Source: Pachyseris speciosa
Taxonomy: Eukaryota > Cnidaria > Anthozoa > Scleractinia > Pachyseridae
Reading direction: 5' to 3'
Assembly: GCA_016490735.1 (NCBI GenBank)
Contig: JAEMWC010000391.1
Span: forward strand, 588,501-652,500
Length of the DNA stretch: 64,000 nt
The notes below the pieces were generated by a model that saw nothing but the letters and a program-made list of their open reading frames with translations, searched no databases and was not told the origin of the DNA. The position numbers were made by a program, and so were the translations under genes. Numbering within the stretch: position 1 is the first letter of the stretch; each line of letters opens with the position of its first letter. Below, piece by piece: positions 42,421 through 55,875 of this stretch.

Positions 42421-43433
42421 TTGTTGTACCCAAACATTTAAATTAAGTTTATTGGTACCAGCATATCTAAGCCCTTTGCAAATTATCTGTTATTGATTAG
42501 GTGAGTCTGTGCAGGTACAATGCAGAAGATAGCTAGCTACATACTGTGGTTTGTACTGTACTTCTAAATGACGAATGTGTTGAGAGCATGGCTTTATTAA
42601 CAACTCATTTGTAGTCTTTTGAGACTGACCAACCCCCCCCCCCCCCCCCCAATTTCTGTATTCGTTTGGTCCATGCCCGTCAAACTCATGTCCTAGGCAG
42701 TGTACAAAGATTTGTACAAACAGATGTTCAACTGAAGGTAAACGCACTGCACGTTTTTGCCGTAACAACTATATTTTCTTAAAAACTCAAGTAAGCTTCT
42801 TGTTTACTTGCTTCTTGCTTTTTGTTTTGTTTTTTCGACCAAAATGCGACATTCTCAGAACGCAGCAATCTCACATGTTCAAATGACTGCAGTACAAATA
42901 CGCTTACAACTTTATTATACAATCAGTTAATCTTCATTTGTTAAAGCTCAACCCTAGTTTGGCATTCAAAGAACGTACAATTAACTTCATTGTTTATACT
43001 TCTTCAAGACGATCCGGACGATAGGCCACTTAGTGTTTCTGTACTCAAGCTGTACTCTTGAAGAGCTCTTCGGAGCCCCTCTCAGATGTTCCAAAATTTT
43101 ACTTCTCAAACAAGCGTCTTATTCGATCTGAATTTGACTGTTGACAAACTTACCAAACTCATCTTTTTTGTCATTGCTAAAATTTAAAGTCGCATCAAAA
43201 ATGCATGTTGTATTCCTCGATGCAGGTTTCAGTTGACATGGATTTGGCTGGAGCTTTCTTCCTGAAACCGTCTAAACATCTTTTACACACATAAAAATAC
43301 AGCTTGAAGAAGGGAAACTTTGAGAGCCGCAAGCTAGAAGACAGCTTTTTGTCAGCTGCCAGTTTGTTTTCAATGCGGTTATCCTCATGAAAACAGGATT
43401 ACGGAACATGCGCAGACAAAATGCCCCTCTGCT
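42421..43433. repeat. duplicated non-coding block, right copy
   Basis: It matches 34393-36783 in three collinear pieces and begins about 20 bp after the right end of the ISL2EU-like element. It contains a C16-type run near 42636-42651. Confidence 0.6.
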
Positions 43434-44788
43434 TTAGAAATATCTTTCCAAAAGGTTGGAGATTCACTTGTTTATAGTTTGGCAGATGAACTAATAGATG
43501 AGGAAGAGTTTCATTCGCCACAAGTTGTCGTTCAGGACTGCCATTTCATAAAAACATACATATAATAAAATTACTTGCTTTTCTGAGGCCATAAACTCAT
43601 TACAGTTGACTAAAACATGCAGTAGTTTCTCTCTCAAGCAACAGTTGTTTTAAAATCGAATAAAATAATAAGTTACCTACCTTTTTCTCGTGTTTTCGGC
43701 CTCTCCACTTCCTTTTTGTCGTTCGTAGTCAACACTATGCAAAACCCTTCGACTATTCACCTTCGTGAGGGCACGATGGTGGGAAGAAAGTTGACAGCAT
43801 GTCTCATCCCAGTCCTAATCACCTCACGTCCATAGTCCGTAGCCATCTTATCTTAAAGGGACACTGTCCTGATAATGTGCAGGTGCGAACGTCATCTGTT
43901 ATCTTGCAAAAAAAAACAATAGAACTGTCACAGTTATTAAGGCGCCAAGATAGCATTGATCGATCCATTGTTTACATCCCTTGCTCGCGTTATAACAACC
44001 TCGTGAATTTACCTCACTCATGTTTCTTTGGTGAGAAGCACGATTAATTCTGTTTGCTTTAACAGTCCATTGGAAATACAGAAACTACATTTGTTAAGCT
44101 TTGCAAAGACACCGAAATCATTCATCAACAACAAACACAACTCAAGTTTTAGCTTTTTACGCAGCATAAAAACTGTGTCATTTCACAGCACTTGCGGTGA
44201 ACTCTGAAGACTTCATATGTTAAACGCGTAAGTGTTTGTGGCTTTTACATTTCATCTGTAGAAAAATTTTGTAACAGTTTCAAATAGAACATGTCTTGAG
44301 CTTTAAAACCATGCAAAAATTATGTTGGCGGAACATGGGTTAAAGGCAGCTAAGAAAATTTCTAAACGTTCATAATTTTCAAACGTGCCGCTTAGCAAAA
44401 ACCTTGTCATGTTCTTTGTTAACTAGCGCAAAACAAAGTGTGATCTTCATTTAGCGTTTTCATGAACGATCGTTTGGCAATTCAAATACTACACTTCTGT
44501 AGCTTTCCAAAGAGACCAAAATCACTGTAAAAGCAGAAATACAACGCGAGTTATGAATTTTTACACAACCAGACTCTTTGTCATATTAGAGTTAGTCCGC
44601 TCGACTGTCAAGAGTTCAGTTGTTAACCGCGTAAGCGTTTGTCGTGTTTTCATTTCATGTTTAAAAAGATTCATTCATATTTAATAATTAGATTATGAGC
44701 TCTATTGCGTGATAGCTGATGAGTGCGCAGCCCGAATCAGCTATCACGCATAGAAATCGAAAGCGAATAATCTAATTCTTTTAGTATA

Positions 44789-44996
44789 AATCTACTAGTC
44801 GTTCAAAACTAAACAAGTAAATTACCTACCTGTAAATCCTCCTCGCAGACACTTCGAAAACGCGAGGAAGCGGCCGCCAATTTGTTGACAGCCGCTACTC
44901 ACTATCTATCACAGAATAGATAGCGAGTAGCGTAGCCAAATGAATCAGAGAACGGCATTCGTGATAGAATGCTAGTAGATTTATACTAATTTCAAA
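44789..44996. mobile_element. MITE with TIR TTAGTATAAATCTACTAG
   Basis: TTAGTATAAATCTACTAG and its complement bound a stretch that holds smaller palindromes (CTATCTATCACAGAATAGATAG). Confidence 0.5.
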
Positions 44997-45275
44997 TAGA
45001 ACATGTCTTAAAGGCCCATTATAACCCTTGATCCAACACGGTTGTTTGTTTTTGTTTTGAAATCGCATCATAGTTAAATGATGCCTCTGGTTGGTCAATA
45101 GACCTTTTTAGCTTGTAGATTTTGTTTTCCCAATGTAGACCATATGATGTTACCCTAGAGAACAACTGTTTCTTTGAAATTTCGCCATATTCACGTGCAT
45201 ATGTATGCATAATTTATGAAAAGACCAAAGGCAAACCCCCTTGGGAAGATCACAAGGTCTACAGAGGGAAAAAAA

Positions 45276-45362
45276 AATCGACAAGCTAAAAAGGTGGATG
45301 TTACTAATACCGGGAAAACAAAATCGACAAGCTAAAAAGGTGGATGTTACTAATACCGGGAA
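45276..45362. repeat. two-copy 44-bp tandem repeat
   Basis: AAAATCGACAAGCTAAAAAG...ACTAATACCGGGAA occurs twice head to tail. Confidence 0.8.
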
Positions 45363-46786
45363 CGGGGAACCGGGAACGGGAGTCTGGGAGCCAGTGTACA
45401 CCGGTAATACGCAAAAAAATTCAAAATTGTGGAAGAAGGAAACAAAAATGGTCTGGGAACCAGTTTTGAGCCCATGTCTGTGCATGTGCAAAGGTTGTGG
45501 AGGTCCTGGGCTCTAGCGTTGTACAGTTTGTAAACTGTATGGAAAGGTGAACATTTTGCCGATTTTAACGCTGTTTCCGCATATTAAAGGCCAACATTAT
45601 TACCACAGGTAGATCTTTTCATGGGTTATTTAATTGCCGTTCCTACCTTTGTAATTTTTTCCTACTTTTTGCTAGAACCATCCGAAGCTCCAAGTATGGC
45701 ACAGTCAAATGCCATCGATCATAAAGATTTTGGCCATATTTAAGAAATCTTTGGCTGATTTCAACAATACAGGCTTATGTTAACCTTCTCATCTCGACGT
45801 GATTTTCTACCTGTTCAATTTCCGTTCCCTTTTATGTTGTTAGCCCAGAAGGTTTTCTTATTTATGGGAAACGCAGGAGTGTTGTTGCCGTGTTGTTGCC
45901 CAGCTCAAGTGTATCATCACTGTATCATCAACACTTTGATCATATTTAGAAAATAAGGGAAAACAGATTGGTCGGTAATTTTTTTCCGAGTGTAAATGAT
46001 CAAGACCCTCCCCCACCAATTACATTGTTATATTGATTGTGATGAGGAGCAAAAATTTAGGTCATCAATAAAGTTGCTTGGTACATTAATTGTGTCATTT
46101 CCATCTGTCTCATTTGTCTGATTGTCAGTCTCTACTTTTGTTTGACTATAACAGTGATTGAAAGCAGCTTACAATGCAAAGAATTCACAAAAGCACACTC
46201 TCGACAACTTCGAGTCAGTCTCAATGTTACGTGTGTAACTTCAATCAGCCTCAGCAGTGGCCTCACTGCTGTTAGAGCTCCCAGAAGAGTCAATGTCACA
46301 AACATCTGCAAGGTTCAAGCCATGATCTACATTTGACATTTTAGAAGTACAATGTATTATGTGTTCGTTGCTTGTACTTCTTTCTCTTCCGTTGATGTAC
46401 CCTTCTCATGGATATCAAGCCATTTGAATTTAGATTTCCACTTCAAAAGAGTGCTATGCCTTGGGAGATTGCACGCCATTATTCAAATCCTCACAAAATT
46501 TCCATCCCTTGTGCTTTAATGCAACAACCTTAATGTCATATTGAACAAGGTTAATGAGAATCTACAGTACACACCGCACAGCGGTTATAGTCACATGCAC
46601 TCTTGTTGTTCAAAGATGCCGCCATTGTGGATAACTTCTATTTTGCAGTGGACTTTATCAACAATCAACGTCTCGATTTATTAGAAAAATGGGAGGAAAT
46701 GGAATGTCAGCGGCTAGAAACATTAGCAAATTTTCCTGCAGATGGCTTCCTGCTCCAGGAGCTTCTCATCTGTCTTAGAATGTATA

Positions 46787-46955
46787 CCTCTTACTAACCG
46801 AGTTGGAGGTCCGCACTGTAAGTTACAGACCGAGTTTTTTCCCATTGATTTATGGCCCAAGCGCGAAGCGCGTGGGCCATAAATTAATGGGAAAAAACGA
46901 GGATCCGTAACTTACAGTACGGACCGAGAAAACGAGGTTAGTAAGATATTTATTA
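46787..46955. mobile_element. foldback MITE with ~70-bp arms
   Basis: TTACTAACCGAG...CTGTAAGTTAC pairs with GTAACTTACAGTACGGACC...CGAGGTTAGTAA; the centre is GCGCGAAGCGCG. Confidence 0.65.
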
Positions 46956-47745
46956 TATCTCTGAGGTTAATTTCCGGCACGCGGAAAAGGAAACTAGTTG
47001 AAGTCACGCGAGCCGTACTGTAGAATACGGCCCGCAAAATTGACCAATCACAGCGCGCGTACTAAGTAAGAGATGTAATAATATCTTTTATTGGAGACAG
47101 ATATTGTGAGCATGCTGGTGAACCTGGATAAATTTGAGGAAGAAATGAATTTGAGACAGACTGCATATTTTCCATTTACAGTGGCTCTTTTAAGAGCCAC
47201 AACACACACAAAAGCTTTGTACAATAACGTTTTTATTTTGCTCTATTTTATTATTTCATTATTTTTTTTGCTCTGACAAATTTGATCGGTAACTACTGAT
47301 CACCGGCCGTTATTTCCATCTCTGTTTAAGTGCTACACACATATTTTTGCCACTTTTACAACATAAATTTTAATTCTGGCACCTTTTCTTTGCCCACAAT
47401 GCTTGTAAAATTAACATATTGTAAGTAAGAAAATTACTGAATTTTGCAACTTTGAAAAACCCAAGAAACAGTCAGCATTTCTTGATTTGATTGGGTTGAC
47501 GGTATATTCTTAATACCAAAGGGCCTTTTTTCCAACATCAATCACTGAAACACCTGTAATAGCCTTCATAGCAAGTGCACTTTTATCAGGTTACAGCCCG
47601 CGTGTTCAACAATACCACACCAAACTGCGGGTCGGTACATTTCACTGACCCCCAGTCCATGGACTACCATGATGGACTAGCGAAATGGACTACCTATATG
47701 GACTGCTAATGGACTACCAAAATTGGACTACCCTTAATTACCTAC

Positions 47746-48820
47746 CTTGAAAAAAAATTAGTAAAGTTTGGTTTTTTCATCGATTGATCGTGATCTCCAC
47801 CATCTTGTTATATTTTAAATGCTGCTGGTCAGCTATTCTGCAGGCGTATTCATTCGTATGGTCAGTAAAAATTTGAATTTATAATCGTTTATTATAAATA
47901 GGGTAGGGAAAATCACAGATATTTTGGTCTTTAAGTGCCCCTAACACCGAAATATTGCATGCATATAAATAGTCAACTGGGGAATAGACCCACCCCCAGC
48001 TGACTTGGTCGTGTACCAAATGATGCATAGTTTATCGTAAGCCCCATAAAAAACTCTAAAGGCTGGAAATAAATGCTACATGTTTTTGGAATATGTACAA
48101 AGTATTATAATAGCGGAAAAAAATAACTATTCTTGGGGTTAGGTGCACTTTAAATAAGGTAAGGCTTTTGGGAAGCAGGCTGCACCCCCACCCAATTTTT
48201 CAGGGAGTACCCCCCTGGGCCTGGTCATGTGATCTATTTTTGAGTTGTATCTTCTTCTGTCACTTACCATTTTGAGCATCATGACAGCCAGGTAAGGAAT
48301 CACCTGGAAGATTATAAATCAAATTTTTACTCCAGCTGCAGCCTGTCAGCCATCATGCACGACGAGTGAATGCGCCTGCAGAAAAGCTGACCAGCAGCAT
48401 TTAAAAAATAACACGATGGTGGAGATCACGAACAACCATACTTTACTAAGGCTATGTCTACACTATGCCGGATAACATTTTATGCCGTTGTGAAAAATAC
48501 TACGGCCTGGTGTGAACGGCAGTGGCCCAAAACCGCCGCTATCTTTCAACTAGAATCCAATTTTTGCTCCTCGTTGTTGATTTCCGTTTCGGTTCGATTC
48601 TTTGTTCACACTACTCCAGAAAGTGTCACGAAAACCTATCCGATATGTGACGATTCACTTTCAAGACCGCAGCGGCCCAGCATCGCTCCGACGCAAAAAT
48701 CGTGCCGAAATCAGCGTTTTGAATGTGAACAAAGGCCCTATCCGATATGGTTTTCGTGCCGGCACAAGAGCTATCCGGTATAGTGTAGACATAGCCTAAT
48801 TTTTTTTTCAAGGTAGGTAA
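47746..48820. mobile_element. nested foldback with ACCTACCTTGAAAA ends
   Basis: ACCTACCTTGAAAAAAAATT and its complement at 48799-48820 are the ends; the arms continue inward to GCTGGTCAGC (47826) and GCTGACCAGC (48386). Its right arm is split by a further MITE. Confidence 0.6.
48452..48796. mobile_element. nested MITE, TIR GGCTATGTCTACACTA
   Basis: GGCTATGTCTACACTATGCC and TAGTGTAGACATAGCC are the ends, flanked by TA, inside the right arm of the surrounding foldback. Confidence 0.65.
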
Positions 48821-48825
48821 TAATA

Positions 48826-49152
48826 ATTGTTATGGACGGCATTGAAATGACGAAAAAGAATGAAAAAAGTACTGTTTTGGAAAGATGTCTTCCACAGTAC
48901 CTTTAATTTGGCCATTTGAAAGTGTTATTTTCAAAGGACGGCAAAGAAATGCACCAAAATGTAAAATGAACATGTAGATCTGAGCAAATTATTGTTATGG
49001 ACGGCATTGAAATGACGAAAAAGAATGAAAAAAGTACTGTTTTGGAAAGATGTCTTCCACAGTACCTTTAATTTGGCCATTTGAAAGTGTTATTTTCAAA
49101 GGACGGCAAAGAAATGCACCAAAATGTAAAATGAACATGTAGATCTGAGCAA
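48826..49152. repeat. 165-bp tandem duplication
   Basis: ATTGTTATGGACGGCATTGA to GTAGATCTGAGCAA occurs twice with almost no difference, so it is recent. Confidence 0.85.
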
Positions 49153-52100
49153 TGAAGGGCTCGGGGCAAGAACGTCCTCCCGCTTTTTGGTCGATTTTCG
49201 ATGTGCTCAATAGAAACTGAGATTTGGCATGTGGACTTCATTCCAGTTAAAAAACATTGCTCTGTATTTGTTTTGGCTGATATCCTCTTCGTTTTCGAGA
49301 AATAACGTATGCAAAAAACCCAAGTCAGCTCATTCCCTTGCGTATTAATATTCATGCGCGAATTGAATTACCTTTAGGGCACGTGAAATGATTGACGCTT
49401 GGAAAGTATTGTTTGATAGTGTGACGTAGACTTTACATTTGGCGGTTAAAACATCGATTTAAGTTTCATTGACAGGAAAACTTACGTGGCTGTGAGGTGT
49501 CGATTGCTAGCTAACTTTAATGGAAACTCGCCAGCCTGGTGGTCGAACGGACGTCATTTAAGTCTGTCGATCGGCAAGTCAGACACTTCTGAAAGAAGCC
49601 AGTGGTGTTTCTCTGTGCGTGCCAAACACTGGAACAAATCGGTGTTTCGCAGTACAGAGTACTGAGCCAGGCGGGACAGTCTGAAAGCAACTCTCGTCTT
49701 AAAAGCGGCCCGCAGTTGAGAGTCTTGGCCCATTTGCCAAAGGTTGCCGTGCTAGAAATTCGGAAATAAGAGTTGTTTTTTGACTTAGGCGAAAAATATG
49801 GGATGTTTGAAGACGTGTTGTGCGCGCTCGAAAGGATGTTTTTATGCCCACAATCCAATGCGACCACAGAGGGCGCTGTCTCCTTGAAAAGTTCTCGCGA
49901 GGACTGGAAATGAACATGCGCTCGGCTGCGGTGGGAAAATTTTCACTTCGGAGCGGGAACATTACGGAGAATTCGTCTAAGAGTGGGAAATTCGGAAGAC
50001 GAGCAGTCAGTCCGTTTTCGATGAGCTGAGTATCTTGCAAACAGTGCATTTTCCATCGGTTTTCATTTCTAAACGGCACTTTCAGAATAGTAAGTTTTGC
50101 GTGGTTTTGGCGGTTGAGAAACGTCGGCAATGGATTCATTTTCGTCGTCAAATGGAAAATATGGAACGAAAATGGTATTAAAATCAAAGTAAATGACGAC
50201 AGGTCAAGACTTTGGACAACATGCTTAACTAGTTCTGAAGATATTCTTTAGCTTCAAACTGCCGAAAATTTGCATACCCGGTATATATGAAATTCGATCG
50301 CACACAATGGGCTGTCACACGACTCGCGTGAAAATAATTTTAACTGTTTATCTGGGGTGAAAATGCTTTTTGCCGTTAATCTCGCGTGAAAATACTTTTT
50401 GATGATTTTTACAAGACTCCATATAAGCGAACTAACCGAGGTACTCGATGCAAAAGTGATTTATATGTTAAAATACGCCAGCATGTTTATCAGAGGACGC
50501 TGTCACCTTGTCACGTCATTTGTGCTTTGAATATTTGCTGCGTGCGGCAAAGAAAGTTTTCCTTGCACTGGTTTTCCAAGATACTCAGCTCATCGAAAAC
50601 GGACTGACTACTCGTCTTGCCGATTTCCCACTCTTAGATGAATTCTCCGTAATGTTCCCGCTCCGAAGTGAAAATTTTCCAACCGCAGCCGAGCGAATAT
50701 TCATTTCCAGTCCTCGCGAGAACTTTTCAAGGAGACAGCGCCCTCTGTGGTCGCATTGGATTGTGGGCATAAAAACATCCTTTCGAGCGCGCGCAACACG
50801 TCTTCAAACATCCCATATTTTCGCCTAAGTCAAAAAACAACTCTTATTTCTGAATTTCTAGCACGGCAATCTTTGGCAAATGGGCCAAGACTCTCAACTG
50901 CGGGCCGCTTTTAAGACGAGAGTTGCTTTCAGACTGTCCCGCCTGGCTCAGTACTCTGTACTGCGAAACACCGATTTGTTCCAGTGTTTGGCACGCACAG
51001 AGAAACACCACTGGCTTCTTTCAGAAGTGTCTGACTTGCCGATCGACAGACTTAAATGACGTCCGTTCGACCACCAGGCTGGCGAGTTTCCATTAAAGTT
51101 AGCTAGCAATCGACACCTCACAGCCACGTAAGTTTTCCTATCAATGAAACTAAAATCGATGTTTTAACCGCGAAATGTATAGTCTACGTCACACTATCAA
51201 ACAATACTTTCCAAGCGTCAATCATTTCACGTGCCCTAAAGGTAATTCAATTCGCGCATGAATGTTAATACGCAAGGGAATGAGCTGACTTGGGTTTTCT
51301 GCATACGTTATTTCTCGAAAACGAAGAGGAAATCGACCAAAACAAATACAGAGCAATGCTTTTTAACTGGAATGAAGTCCACATGCCAAATCTCAGTTTC
51401 TATTGAGCACATCGAAAATCGACCAAAAACCGGGAGGACGTTCTTGCCCCGAGCCCTTCAATTAAGGGTAGTCCATTTTTGGTAGTCCATTTAGCAGTCC
51501 ATATAGGTAGTCCATTTCGGTAGTCCATCTCGGTAGTCCATCATGGTAGTCCATGGACTGGGGGTCAGTGAAATGTACCGACCCCAAACTGCCTACGTCT
51601 TAGGAGCTATGAAAACCCTGTAATGCTACAAAAGGTGTCAGGTCAATATCCTGTCCCGATTACCAAGAAAAACATCTGCCAAAACTTTTCTAAGGTCTAA
51701 ATAATTATACCAGTACTAAGGAAAACATTAAGTGCTCATAACATACATACATACATCAGTTTATTCAAGGTATTTACAATAAAGTTGACTGTACAAAAAA
51801 TGACAGTCAGATTTTTGTAATTTTGTCTTAACCAATCCTTTTTTAGCCAAGACACTGGAGTAGTTTGTATTTGAGTTTAGTGAGTAAGACAAAAACCAAG
51901 GTAATCACCCATTTCAAAAACATGATCTTATCTGAATTCACAACAGCAACGGCATCAACAAAACCACAATCGGATCGGATCACAGACTGGATCATGGATC
52001 AGATCGGATCGGATCACGGATCGGATCACGGATCGGATCGGATCACTGATGGGATAAAAGTAATAAACAAAAAGTATATTACAATGAACATTGGAGAAAT

Positions 52101-53334
52101 GTTGACGTACTGTGACATATTTCATGACATATTGGAGTTCAGGCCCTACTGAAAGTGATTTCCCGCCATGGAAAGTGATTTCCCAACATGTAGTTACCTT
52201 CACGGCTGTTGCCATTGACGAAAGCAAGCGGAAGGTACGCTGGAGTGCTGGGTATGTGACCTTCTTAAAACAAAATTACAGTGGAATCCCGATATAACAA
52301 ACTTCGATATATCTAGCTATATAACGATTAACATTTTTCACCCCTGTTAGTGTTAAAGTAAAATGTATTGAAAAACAAAATGGCATTCCGCCTTTCCAGC
52401 ATTCCAGATTCCTAGATTACTATACGTCCAAATGAAATGACATGTGCATGTTTATCTTGCCACACGTAACGGTTCTACCTCTTGCGTCTATACACCCGCT
52501 TACTCAGTGTATTTGCCAGGTTAGCGAGTATGTACAAATGTTTTGCAGTGGTATATTTGGAGTGAGTTATTATCTAAAATGTTGTGGGGGAAACAGCAAG
52601 GCGAGTGTAGATGCTGTGGGTGTAGTGACAACATAAAACCTCAGACCTTCAAAAGTCACATCTGTGTCATATTGTTTTTCTTGAGAGATTCTTCCAAAGG
52701 GTCTGAGTTTTCTAGACACCCAGCCTGTGTGCAGATGTATCCCATTTCCTTTGTTGCACACAACAAAGGGAAGTCTCTTTTCCGCATGAAAAAAATGAAA
52801 TAGGAGACATCTGCATGCAGGCTACTAGCCACTCAGAGGGTCTGAATTCGAAACACCCACAGTTTTGATTTTCTTGGGTCTGTTTTGCCAGAGAGCCTGA
52901 GTTTTGGAGTCCCAGAAGGTCTGAGTTTTTGAGACACCCATAGGTTCTGAATTGTCTGAATATGAGATCTGAGTTCTTGTCACTCAGTGGCTCCCTTTGT
53001 TCCACTGCTGCCTTCAAACACATGAACATTCCAAGCTGTAACCATTTTGGTCACCATGTTGATTGTTGCAAAGTTTGTAAAAAGAAAAAGTAGTGAAGTA
53101 AGCCGTTGCTCATATAATAATTATATGAGCAACTGATGAGCAACAATTATTGTTATTATATAATTTGCAGACTTGTGTTGAATATATAAATAAAATAAAA
53201 ATAGAAAATATTGGACAAATTCAATGATAATTTATACTGACAAAATTATTCATCAATTTTCTTCCTAATTCCCACAGTTCACCTCTTTCTCTGATCAGTT
53301 AAATAGTCTAAAAAGTATAATGCACATGCCATCA

Positions 53335-53662
53335 GCTTCCCTGTGGGGTCGACCCCCTGGCCAACCAGGGAGGAGGGGGGGGGGGAATACAGGGAGATGG
53401 ATAGGATTCTTGCCCGAAGGTAAAAAAAGTGTTGACATTGTTTTAAGATCAAAGATTATGGGGTGGGGGAATTCACAAGTTTGTAAAGGATGTCAGGGAG
53501 ATTTTCTGCTGAGAGACACCTTATCCAGGGCACTTTATTTGATTTGTCTTGCAAAATTCCGCAACCACCCGAAGTGAATTTAATTCCTCAAGTTTGCTTG
53601 ACTGATTTTACATTCCCCCTGGCTGACCCGGGGGTCGACCCCACGGGAAAGCCGATGCATAA
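53335..53662. repeat. inverted repeat with GGGGTCGACCCC ends
   Basis: TGTGGGGTCGACCCCC near 53340 and the mirrored GGGGGTCGACCCCACGGGAA near 53630-53650 form the ends of a ~320-bp element without clear coding content. Confidence 0.45.
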
Positions 53663-53847
53663 GTTTCCAAAAGACCATTGAAAAAAATTACACTTGGAGA
53701 GCTGAAAGTCATCATGAATCATTGTTTATTATATGTGGATCTTACTGAAAAAAACCTCTTTAGTTTTTCATTAAAATAATTATTATTCTTGAAGGACTTA
53801 CGTATTGAGGACTGAACTAAAAATACATGAAATTCTTGTTTTTGTAG

Positions 53848-54009
53848 TTTCTGTTGTGATTGGTGTTGTGAGGAATACAATGAAGACAGTGTCCAGTATT
53901 GGTACAGGATCAATCTGAAAGCCTCTGACAGGGCTCTGCTGGCGCAAATCACAGTGTTTGGCAGCTGTCTTGACAAGTTCTTTGGAATGTCTGCGACAAA
54001 CTTTGCCAG
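53848..54009 (+). CDS. DDIAS: DDIAS/Noxin-like gene, OB-fold exon
   Basis: Between a TTTTTGTAG acceptor and a CCAG-GTGTGA donor lies a 162-bp open exon. It carries two Cys pairs (CCDWCC), then YRINLKASD and TVFGSCLDKFFGMSAT. The last motif matches the N-terminal OB fold of DNA damage-induced apoptosis suppressor (DDIAS, Noxin), TVFGSCLDTFFGLTAT, very closely. DDIAS is related to RPA-type single-strand-binding folds and protects cells after DNA damage (family knowledge). The first coding exon was not found upstream. The frame on the opposite strand is a shadow. Confidence 0.65.
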
Positions 54010-55647
54010 GTGTGACTTAAATATCCACAAGATACAGGTTGGCACATACATGGCAGGACTGTTGCAGATCACTTTCAGTTTCTGTCGAAAACTTTTGCAA
54101 CTGAACAAACTTTTGCTGTGGCCTGTCCAAGTGTGGGTGAAATAAGAGACCAGCAACAGTAAAATAAGTGAATGCTATTATCACAATCCACAAAGAATGG
54201 ATTCAATTCTGGTTTTCTTTAGCATGAAGCAGGGGGGTAGGCTGAGTAAGCCTGCCCTGTCTTAGGCTCGGTGGTATCTTGAAGCCTGATTCAGTACATG
54301 AAAGCACTGTATTCTTTATGCTGAAAACAAAAGCCTTTCCTGGCTGGAACCTCACTAATTTGTCGCATGTTTGTCATCGTATATTTTCTTAGATTTGCAA
54401 AGATTGGTCCCTGTTTTCAAGGCCCTATTCATGGCTAGACCTTAATCATGATAAGTTGAGGTAGTTTACAGTACAACTGTGCCAATTGGTCGTACTTTGA
54501 GACATTGTCTGACTATAAAGTTTTGCTAATTCCACTCCTAGTCATTATTTGGCTAGCTTGCACGAAGCAATCTTTTAAAGTAATTTTGTTACCCACCCTC
54601 CCTCCCTTTGGAGGAGTGGTTGCTGTGTTATGTCTCAATAAAGTTTGGTGGGTCACTCCTTGTGGTGCGGTTAAGTCTGCGTTGCAACTTCCCCCAAGCT
54701 TTTGGCATTGCTTGCGTCTTGCCATCTTTTGAGATATTCCTTTGCCATAATCTTGTCCAATCCAGCCCGTGTGGTGCTGGGGAGATACGAAAGGTGCTGC
54801 CAAGACTCTTGTCCTACCCCACGGGAGTGGGGCGATAAGTAAGGCTTGTGTTATAGAGATGATATTTGTTTACAAACATTGTTTTTGTTATTTAAATGTT
54901 CAAAACGTTAAACAAAAGAATTCTTTGTTTCACCAGCCAATAGCTCTCTGGTTGGCATATTAACAATAGGTGACGTCACTGATATCTTTGCTATTTTGTG
55001 CACATAAGCCAAAGTCGCTATAACCTGCCACAGGGCTGTCTTTCCCCTTATTACGCCATCATGTAGTTGTTGTTTATTTAGCCTGCATGCATCATTTAGT
55101 TGCATGACATTTGCATGCGTATTTTGTGCACTTTTTTTCTGGAGTGAAGATGTGGGGAAAGGGGCATGTAAAATCCTGATGCTCAATCCATATTATGACC
55201 ATCTTGACAGTAACTTTTCGTAAGTCAAATATGGGCGATTTTCTTATCCATATTACCAGAATTTTTTAAACGGTTTTTAAGACTTCCAAACATTACTAAG
55301 ATCCCGAAGATGTTCTGACAATTTCTGAAGGTTACTTAATATCACAGTGCAAAACTTGAAATCTTTGCACAATCTTGTCAAGACCTTACATATCTTGAAA
55401 CATGACAATACATTTATGGCCATTCACTGGACTACTTTGGGTGGAAATTAAATTTTTCACATTACTGTTAATGATTGCATGCGATCAATCTTTTCGATCT
55501 GCTGGTGTTTGACTCACACATGATGCCAACCTTGTTCCCAGGGTCTTTCATCTCCCCACCCCAGAGGGAGTGAGAGACCCTGGGAATGAGATTGGAATAA
55601 TGCAAGTGAGTTCGCAGGTTTAATAACTATATTTTTATTTTTTTTAG

Positions 55648-55735
55648 GTTTGTGAATAATACACACTTTGATACACTTCCCATTCCATGGAGTCATCTCA
55701 TCTTCCAAGCTGAACCTTTTGTATCTGTTTGTATC
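55648..55735 (+). CDS. DDIAS-like gene, candidate middle exon
   Basis: A strong acceptor (TTTTTTTTAG) is followed by an open frame that completes the phase of the OB-fold exon and reads RFVNNTHFDTLPIPW, which would sit where vertebrate proteins have RYIQD. The donor is not clear; GTATCT at about 55722 does not fit the next exon's phase. It may therefore be chance. Confidence 0.3.
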
Positions 55736-55875
55736 TGATTACCTATTTTTGATTGATTTATTTATTTTGTTCTACTTTTATATTATTAGGCTCTACCTGG
55801 TAAATACATTGAATAAATTGAAACGAATTGAAATGCTTTGGAACAGTGTTCCGTTGGCTCTTTACTTCAATTTAG

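Larger units (their letters stand above)
47629..51584. mobile_element. 4 kb nested foldback element with 8-bp target duplication
   Basis: Ends GGGTCGGTACATTTCACTG are inverted and flanked by CAAACTGC (47621-47628, 51585-51592). Subterminal blocks repeat (GG/AT)GGACTACC about five times per side. Arms at 49153-50037 and 50577-51464 are near-identical inverted copies of ~885 bp around a ~540-bp centre. The left arm is interrupted by nested elements between 47746 and 49152. ORFs in the arms are mirror images and not credible genes. Confidence 0.75.

Noticed and set aside
46603..47276. Two plus-strand ORFs (46603 and 47091) as exons of one gene
   Set aside because: They sit on either side of a MITE and have plausible composition, but I found no family match or consistent splice phases.
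49068..51485. Paired ORFs on opposite strands at 49-51 kb
   Set aside because: They are mirror copies produced by the inverted arms of the foldback, with no domain signature.
53719..54156. 145-codon minus-strand ORF
   Set aside because: It is the shadow of the DDIAS-like OB-fold exon on the plus strand, which has splice signals and a family motif.
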